From assembly GCA_028565715.1 (NCBI GenBank), contig JAOXYC010232015.1:1-10601 (forward strand): DNA of 10,601 nucleotides, in the 5' to 3' direction. Numbering within the stretch: position 1 is the first letter of the stretch; each line of letters starts with the position of its first letter. Shown here piece by piece: positions 1-10,601 of this stretch. The DNA comes from Phoronis pallida. Its lineage: Eukaryota > Phoronida > Phoronidae. The position numbers were made by a program, and so were the translations under genes. The notes below the pieces were generated by a model. It was not told the DNA's origin. It did no database searches and was given only the letters and a program-made list of their open reading frames with translations.

Positions 1-815
1 AAGGAATCGGCGGTTTGGCATTAAATCACTAAAACACGACGGATTTCTTATTAGTTTGGCTCTACTCAAAGGTCATAGCATCAAGAATGCAATCCTGATC
101 CACCAAAAAACCCAAAATGTGTTTTTAGACCGTAGAGAGCGAACATGGGTCTTTAACTGTTCAAGCATTTTGTATGAAATATGTTCAAATCAGGGCTTTA
201 TAAAGGTTGATTAAATGCCTGAACTTTGAATGCAGTTAATGAATTCTGTAGAAGATGTTTTTTAAGAAATTAGATCAGAAAACACTGATTTCGAAACCTT
301 GCAACTCGACAGAGTTTTATATTGCCCATTGTTCAAACCTATTTGTTCAAACATTTTCTCTACATGATTTTTTTTGTGACTATTGATAAGTTTCAACACC
401 CAAGATTTGAACACTGTACGAAAAAGTTTGATAGATTAGAAAAGTATAGACAGTATGTTAATGTTAACCCAATTGTTCAAAACCTTGAAGAGTATACATC
501 ATCACTAACAGGGAAAACAACAATTATACTCTTCAGTTCTGTCTGTCAACCAGATTAATTTATTTTATCTTTGAAATGTTTTTGTTTATAATCTCTCTAA
601 ATAAATATTTTTAAAAAATCTATACTTTTGGGTTACGCTGACCAAACTTGATTATGTTATGTTTTGAGAAAAGGGAAAGTCAAAATTCTTGTGATTTTCT
701 TTTTCAGGTAAAACTTTGCCTTTCAAAAATTTGATGATTTTGTTGTAACCATGTTTTAGTGATAGTTTTCTACCCGATTCCTGATTTAAGTCATTAATGC
801 CTATCGTGATTCCAG
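1..815 (+). other. Intron of the vinculin gene (5' part outside the window)
   Basis: No coding segment is supported here. The stretch is AT-rich with stops in all frames. It ends in an acceptor (AG at 814-815) directly before the proline-rich linker exon, which must join to an exon lying upstream of the window, since the first codon there is split (phase 1). An open frame at 322-558 has no splice context or recognisable protein and was not accepted. The motif TTGTTCAAAC occurs twice close together near 329-353 and has no assigned meaning. Confidence 0.7.
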
Positions 816-6785
<5,970 letters not shown>

Positions 6786-7335
6786 ATATGCCGAGTCAAA
6801 GACATTTGGGAGATAAGAACGTACCGCTGGTGGAGCAATCGTTATGCAATTTTATAACAACTTGTAGGCCATGCATGGCTTATTTTATAGTGAACAAATA
6901 GAAGATTGCCTGAATTGTCATGAACATTTGGCCGAGAACAATCGTCAGAATGAAGTTTGGAGAGAAAAAATCATTTTGGATTTTTAAAATTATTATAATG
7001 GTTAATTCAAATTTGACAACCGATTTCTCAAAAAAGTATCAATGGGTGGTGTTTTAACATTGTTTTATGTCAGCCCTAAAGTGACATTTAATGTTTTATG
7101 GTGTTAACATAATTTTAAATCAGTCAATTTGTGGGTTGTGAAGAAATTATTTTAAAACAATTTTTGCCAAAAGTTTGACTCCATGTCTAATAATCACTTT
7201 AAAACATTGTGTTAATATGATCCTAGAAGAATGGGTTGGCAAATGGTATTTTATTCATATCATGCCTTTTTTATCTTTTATCAAATTGACTTTTTTAAAT
7301 TGTTGCAATTGCTGCTGTCAAATAACTGTTAGAAG

Positions 7336-7341
7336 AATAAA
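7336..7341 (+). terminator. Possible proximal poly(A) signal
   Basis: AATAAA lies 550 bases after the vinculin stop, followed by moderately T-rich sequence. It would give a short 3' UTR form. A hexamer alone in AT-rich DNA is weak evidence. Confidence 0.35.
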
Positions 7342-8266
7342 ATAGTTATACATTTTAAGGCTTTCTGAGGAAATGTAGTTTTATGTTTAGAAAAGCTACT
7401 TGAATTTTTGCAAGTAGTTATATGTAATGTACTTGTTAAGATGCTTTTAACTTGTTATTATTAACTTCAGGATTTCTTATTGAAATCTTGTTATAAATAT
7501 TATTATATTCTATTATAAATGCTTAGATTGAATCTAGTCTATTGTAGGATGGTGCTGTTTAACCTTGTTTTTTATAGTAAAAAGCATAAAAAATTAAAAA
7601 TAGTATATACTACTAAGATTGCTTCAGCATGACCGGTGTAACAATAACAGCAATTTTGTGATAGGAGTTAATTTCAACCATCATGCACTTACATTGTATT
7701 CGATTTTTTTTAATTGTATTTTAGCTTGGATTGGTTATTCCTTAGACACGAACTATGGTTACACACATCATGCTAAATTTGTTCTAAATTTTAGTGAATG
7801 TATTTGGTTTCTCTACAGTAAACATATTTGTTTTTTAACACTTACTGATGCAATGAACATTATATAATATCTAAGAATATATTATCACTGCTATAAGTTG
7901 TTCTTTCAATGCACTGTTACGGTATATGTCCCATCAGAAGTGTTATTTGGACATCTCGCTAATCAAATTGTAGAATGGAGACGAGGAATTCTAAATCCAA
8001 TGGGGTAGTGATAATTTTATATAGTGTTTACCCAATATCATATTACAGTAGTTTGTGAAAGTCTGTTATCAGTTTTATCAAGTATAGATCTATACTTGGT
8101 TTTATTCAAAACAAACTGTCTTTCAAATAATGTTGACATTCACCATGAATCTTGAATTTTCTTTTGAAACTTCACTTTATCCAAATTGGATAAAACAATG
8201 TTTGTTTTCATAAAATGTGCATCACTTCTTTCTGCTTATGCAGTAGTTTGTAATTATTTTAAATCA

Positions 8267-8272
8267 AATAAA
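8267..8272 (+). terminator. VCL: Probable distal poly(A) signal of vinculin
   Basis: AATAAA is followed within 30-40 bases by T-rich and GT-containing sequence (AATTTTTCTTTTATC, TTGTGGG), the expected downstream element. Its position just before the convergent neighbour's 3' end makes it the best candidate for the main site. Confidence 0.5.
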
Positions 8273-8389
8273 ACCTAGAACTCATCTTCAAATTTTTCTT
8301 TTATCAAGCTGGGTTTCTATTTTCATGCAATTGTGGGAACTGTTTTAAAAAATCATGTCTTTTTGTCAGTAATGGTAAAAAAAAAATCT

Positions 8390-8996
8390 ATAATTATTAA
8401 TGGTTAACATTTATTAAAAGTTTCATAGCGAAACGGTAACAAGGGGAATGTTCTCAGTAACAAACAAGAACATAAAATATTCAAGAACTCTGACAAAAAT
8501 ACAAATGTGAATAATAAATATTAATTAAAACTTCAAATACTAATAAGTAATTACTGTAACCTCCCTGGTCATGGCTCATGTCTATATTTTCATATTCAAA
8601 CGATAACAATCATACGTTTGAGCATCCATGGGCTTTAATCAAAGAAATTATGGTAAAATTACACAGCAGTTAACACATAAGAATTATAGCAATTATAATC
8701 AACAAGAAATACAAAATCAGCAGTTTTAACGTTTCATTAAAATACAACAGACAAACACTACAACAAAAACAAAACTCAAAAAATAATTCTATACATTATT
8801 TACAATTTTATAAAAAGATTGTCGGACAGGATTATTATTTATCACAACCTAATGTGAAATATCACAAGATTTTGATCAACTAAATAAAAACTGGGTTTAC
8901 AATGGAATGGTTCAGACTTGGTCTGGCCTTCAGTGCAGGGTGAAAGATCATCAGTTTGCAAAAAAGCATAACAAGGAATTAGATTAAAACAAGAAA
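8390..8996 (-). other. 3' UTR of the dynein-type gene (predicted)
   Basis: The roughly 600 bases after the minus-strand stop are AT-rich with no further exon. Two candidate poly(A) signals lie here on the minus strand, ATTAAA (8639-8634) and AATAAA (8415-8410). Further AATAAA hexamers on the plus strand (8513, 8883) could only matter if vinculin transcripts read through. Confidence 0.5.
8410..8415 (-). terminator. Probable poly(A) signal of the dynein-type gene
   Basis: The hexamer is AATAAA on the minus strand, about 580 bases after the stop. It is followed on that strand by a run of ten T (complement of 8376-8385 region), a plausible downstream element. The gap to the opposing vinculin signal is under 140 bp. 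Confidence 0.45.
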
Positions 8997-9964
8997 TTAT
9001 TCTGTGGGTTTCTCTTCACCAGAAGCTGGTCTCTTCTGAGCTACCTCATCCTCCTCCTCATCTCCTTCAGTTGTAGTTTCTTCACTTGACTTGCCCTTCA
9101 CATCTTCCTTACTCGGTTCAATACTGGTATCTTCCTCAACATTCAGACTCTTCTGTTCAGCAACTTTCATCCTACTAGGATCACTCTCCTCGCCCTCTCC
9201 AGAAGGAGAAGACCTGCTTGAAGGTTTGGAAGCCACATTTTCCTTGGATTCTACTGGAACCCCTTCTTCTTGTTCTTCCTCTTCCTCTGAAGTTGCCTGG
9301 GTCTTGGGTTTCAGACCCTTTGATTTGGAAGATTCGGCAGATGATGGCTTCTTTGACTTTGAGGATTCTGCAGATGAAGGTTTCTTTGACTTGGAAGATT
9401 CTGCAGATGATGGCTTCTTTGACTTTGATTCTGCAGATGATGGCTTGTTTGACTTTGATTCTGCAGATGATGGTTTCTTTGACTTAGAAGATTCTGCAGA
9501 TGATGGTTTCTTTGACTTTGATTCTGCAGATGAGGGTTTCTTTGACTTCGAAGACCCTGCAGATGATGGTTTCCTTTCTTCTTCTTCTTCTTCCTCCTCC
9601 TCCTCCTCATCTTCAGACCTCTTGATACTGGATCTATCAGATGGCTGTTTAGATGGTTGTTTAGAGATTTCTGAATCTGCCTCTGTTCCTTCTTCATCAT
9701 CAGGAACCATTGGAGGTTCCCTTGCCATCATACGACTTGGAGGAAGAGGAGATGCCTTAGGGGACATTGGCTTGTAGGAGAGCTGTGAGGTCTGACTGTG
9801 TTGAGACTGGGCTCTCTGTGATAGACGTGAGGGGTTGTTGGAAGGCTCGTTTAGAGATTGGCGTGTGAAACGGAACTGTAGTCCTGCAGTCTCTGGTGGT
9901 TTCAGTTGAGAAGCTCTGATTGGTACAACCGCCCTTGTCTTCTTACAACAGTCCTCTGGACAGC
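8997..9964 (-). CDS. Last exon of the dynein-type gene: long disordered charged tail
   Basis: The exon has 968 nt. It opens in phase 1 after TTGGTTTCAG and encodes a Gly completed across the junction, then CPEDCCKKTRAVVPIRASQL and on to a stop at 8997-8999 (about 321 residues). The order is: a Cys-containing basic start; a Ser/Pro/Gln-rich stretch; an acidic segment with DDEEGTEADSE; a run of about 11 Glu (9576-9608); eight KPSSAES-type repeats; and an acidic/Ser/Thr tail ending GEEKPTE. No membrane segment, globular domain or coiled coil is evident; the composition is that of an intrinsically disordered region. The start is fixed by the splice acceptor, not by the Met at 9974, which lies in the intron. 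Confidence 0.85.
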
Positions 9965-10524
9965 CTGAAACCAAGGAAATCAGAGGTGTTTAATATGATT
10001 AATTGTGGCAACAAAAGATCAATATACAAAATACATTGCAAAAATAATTAAGAAACATTAAAATATTATGTCAATCCACAGTTGCTGGAATACTAAAGGC
10101 CATTTTTAAGAATTTGAGTGATTGTTCTAAACAATTGACTTAATGACATGAACTGTAATGATGAAATTACAAGGAAAAACTAATTATGTCACTCTATGTT
10201 TAATTGTTTTTTAAAACTCCTAAAGGCATTTTGAAAATCAAAAGTAACGATGTCCCACCTGGATCTACAATGAGTGCAGTACCCCCCATGATCCATCTCT
10301 CCGGGGGTTCTCTACTACCCAGCAGTACGTTCATCACACACACTTGTCTCCCCTTGTTCAGGAACACAGGACAGTTATATCTAAACACCTCCTCCTGTGC
10401 ATTGTCAGCTGTAGGGGGTTCTGGTGTGCCCTGTTTTGATGATTGCTCCTTGGTTGGTTCAGATGGGACGTCAGACTTGAGGATGGCTGTTACATAGACT
10501 GGAGGCATAGGGTGGTGAGAAGCA
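8997..10524 (-). CDS. Dynein heavy-chain-type protein, C-terminal end: complement(join(8997..9964,10259..10524))
   Basis: Dynein heavy chains are AAA+ microtubule motors, mostly axonemal in this family. The two exons join in phase 1 across a 294-nt intron to give about 410 residues. The first part shows the end of the dynein C-terminal domain: PMPPVYVTAI, then YNCPVF, then a strand leading to PPERWIMGGTALIVDP. This is the same order as the PMPVI(Y/F)xxA, Y.CPVYKT and (P)xxWI..GVALL blocks that close axonemal dynein heavy chains. After this point ordinary heavy chains stop within a few residues, whereas this one continues for over 320 residues of low-complexity tail. The divergent blocks and the tail suggest a non-canonical member such as a DNHD1-like protein, but I cannot confirm which. 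Upstream exons lie beyond the right edge. Confidence 0.75.
9318..9572 (-). repeat. Eight tandem 30/33-bp repeats (KPSSAES-SKSK)
   Basis: Exactly 85 codons form eight units: five of 11 residues of the type KPSSAESSKSK (the first with Gly for Glu, KPSSAGSSKSK) and three of 10 residues lacking one Ser (KPSSAESKSK, one ending KSN). The length change is always a whole codon, so the frame is kept. The units are very similar at DNA level, with mostly third-base differences, which indicates recent duplication or homogenisation. Each unit alternates a basic Lys cluster with SSAES, a likely acidophilic kinase target such as CK2. Confidence 0.93.
9576..9608 (-). repeat. Poly-glutamate tract (GAA/GAG repeats)
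   Basis: Eleven consecutive Glu codons, five GAG followed by six GAA in coding order, lie directly before the KPSSAES repeats. As a trinucleotide tract it is likely length-variable. Together with the Lys-rich repeats it makes adjoining blocks of opposite charge. Confidence 0.85.
9965..10258 (-). other. Intron of the dynein-type gene
   Basis: A 294-nt AT-rich intron with donor G|GTGGGA and acceptor TTTCAG on the minus strand. The phase-1 codon split (G + GC) restores Gly. I see nothing else in it. Confidence 0.85.
10259..10524 (-). CDS. Penultimate exon of the dynein-type gene: end of dynein C-terminal domain
   Basis: The exon has 266 nt, acceptor TGTATTACAG and donor CCAG|GTGGGA. One base completes a split codon; the frame then reads ASHHPMPPVYVTAILKSDV, a Pro/Glu/Ser/Thr-rich segment of about 28 residues, then VFRYNCPVFLNKGRQVCVM and NVLLGSREPPERWIMGGTAL ending IVDP. 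These are the last strands of the dynein heavy-chain C-terminal domain. The low-complexity segment between the VYVTAI and YNCPVF blocks is longer than the short linker seen in axonemal heavy chains. The frame, splice sites and block order leave little doubt about the family. Confidence 0.82.
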
Positions 10525-10601
10525 CTGTAATACAGACAATGTTTAGATTTAGAAGACTGTATAAACTAAAAACTTGTTATGCACTATTATCATAGAACCT
10601 T
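10525..10601 (-). other. Intron of the dynein-type gene, running off the window
   Basis: AT-rich sequence ending (on the minus strand) in the acceptor TGTATTACAG. The next upstream exon is not in the window. Confidence 0.7.

Larger units (their letters stand above)
6786..8290 (+). other. VCL: Vinculin 3' UTR (predicted)
   Basis: About 1.5 kb of very AT-rich sequence follows the stop with no further exon. An open frame at 7619-7867 is AT-driven (Phe, Asn, Tyr rich) and has no splice or start context, so it is not called. The end is placed by the AATAAA at 8267 with a T-rich region downstream. A shorter form could end after the AATAAA at 7336. Confidence 0.6.

Noticed and set aside
322-558. 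78-codon open frame in the first intron
   Set aside because: No splice sites in phase with vinculin, no recognisable protein features, and an AT-driven composition typical of chance frames.
7619-7867. 82-codon open frame in the vinculin 3' UTR
   Set aside because: Phe/Asn/Tyr/His-rich product with no initiation or splice context; consistent with random AT-rich DNA.
9311-9700. 129-codon minus-strand frame of Arg, Lys, Gln, His and Leu repeats
   Set aside because: Frame-shifted shadow of the same tandem repeat.
9091-9777. 228-codon open frame on the plus strand, rich in Phe-Asp-Ser-Ala
   Set aside because: It is the exact antisense of the KPSSAES repeat and poly-Glu exon; the repeat's low complexity keeps the opposite strand open. 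The spliced minus-strand reading joins to a recognisable dynein domain, and this one joins to nothing.
10204-10497. 97-codon plus-strand frame opposite the dynein exon
   Set aside because: Antisense shadow; the minus-strand reading has dynein C-terminal motifs and matching splice sites at both ends.

Overview
This is a stretch of animal nuclear DNA. Coding sequence is broken into short exons with GT..AG junctions that keep one reading frame. The introns are AT-rich and carry small inverted-repeat elements. The two genes recognised, vinculin and a dynein heavy-chain-type protein, are metazoan-type genes. Vinculin matches the vertebrate protein along the whole visible part but is diverged, and the base composition and small foldback elements fit a marine invertebrate. 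I cannot name the phylum.

Left two-thirds (+ strand, 816-6785): the 3' end of a vinculin gene. Five constitutive-looking exons (816-934, 1311-1426, 2880-3009, 3413-3503, 6616-6785) encode the end of the proline-rich linker and essentially the whole five-helix tail, with a stop at 6783-6785. Every junction phase was checked by hand and fits. Three further short segments look like in-frame cassette microexons: 36 nt at 1744-1779, 39 nt at 4020-4058 and 6 nt at 5496-5501. Each is flanked by AG/GT, matches the phase of its host intron and leaves the frame intact. They would lengthen just two loops of the tail (helix 2-3 and helix 4-5). A fourth, weaker candidate lies at 6303. I regard this set of possible tail-loop isoforms as the most interesting signal in the window.

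Introns: the 1.45-kb intron holds a CpG-rich foldback element (2079-2534) with two arms of about 184 bp at roughly 93% identity. Other introns hold a 160-bp element with perfect 28-bp inverted ends (3741-3900), a probable small DNA-transposon relic (3085-3262), a degraded tRNA-like or SINE head on the minus strand (about 4925-4990) and two weaker inverted repeats.

Middle (6786 to about 8400): a long AT-rich vinculin 3' UTR with AATAAA signals at 7336 and 8267. It meets, tail to tail, the 3' UTR of the next gene.

Right (minus strand, 10524 down to 8997): the last two exons of a dynein heavy-chain-type protein. The penultimate exon carries the end of the dynein C-terminal domain. The last exon (321 codons) adds a long disordered tail with an acidic run and eight KPSSAES-type repeats, which conventional dynein heavy chains lack. 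Apart from their convergent 3' ends, nothing suggests the two genes work together: vinculin links integrin and cadherin adhesions to actin, while the other belongs to a microtubule-motor family.
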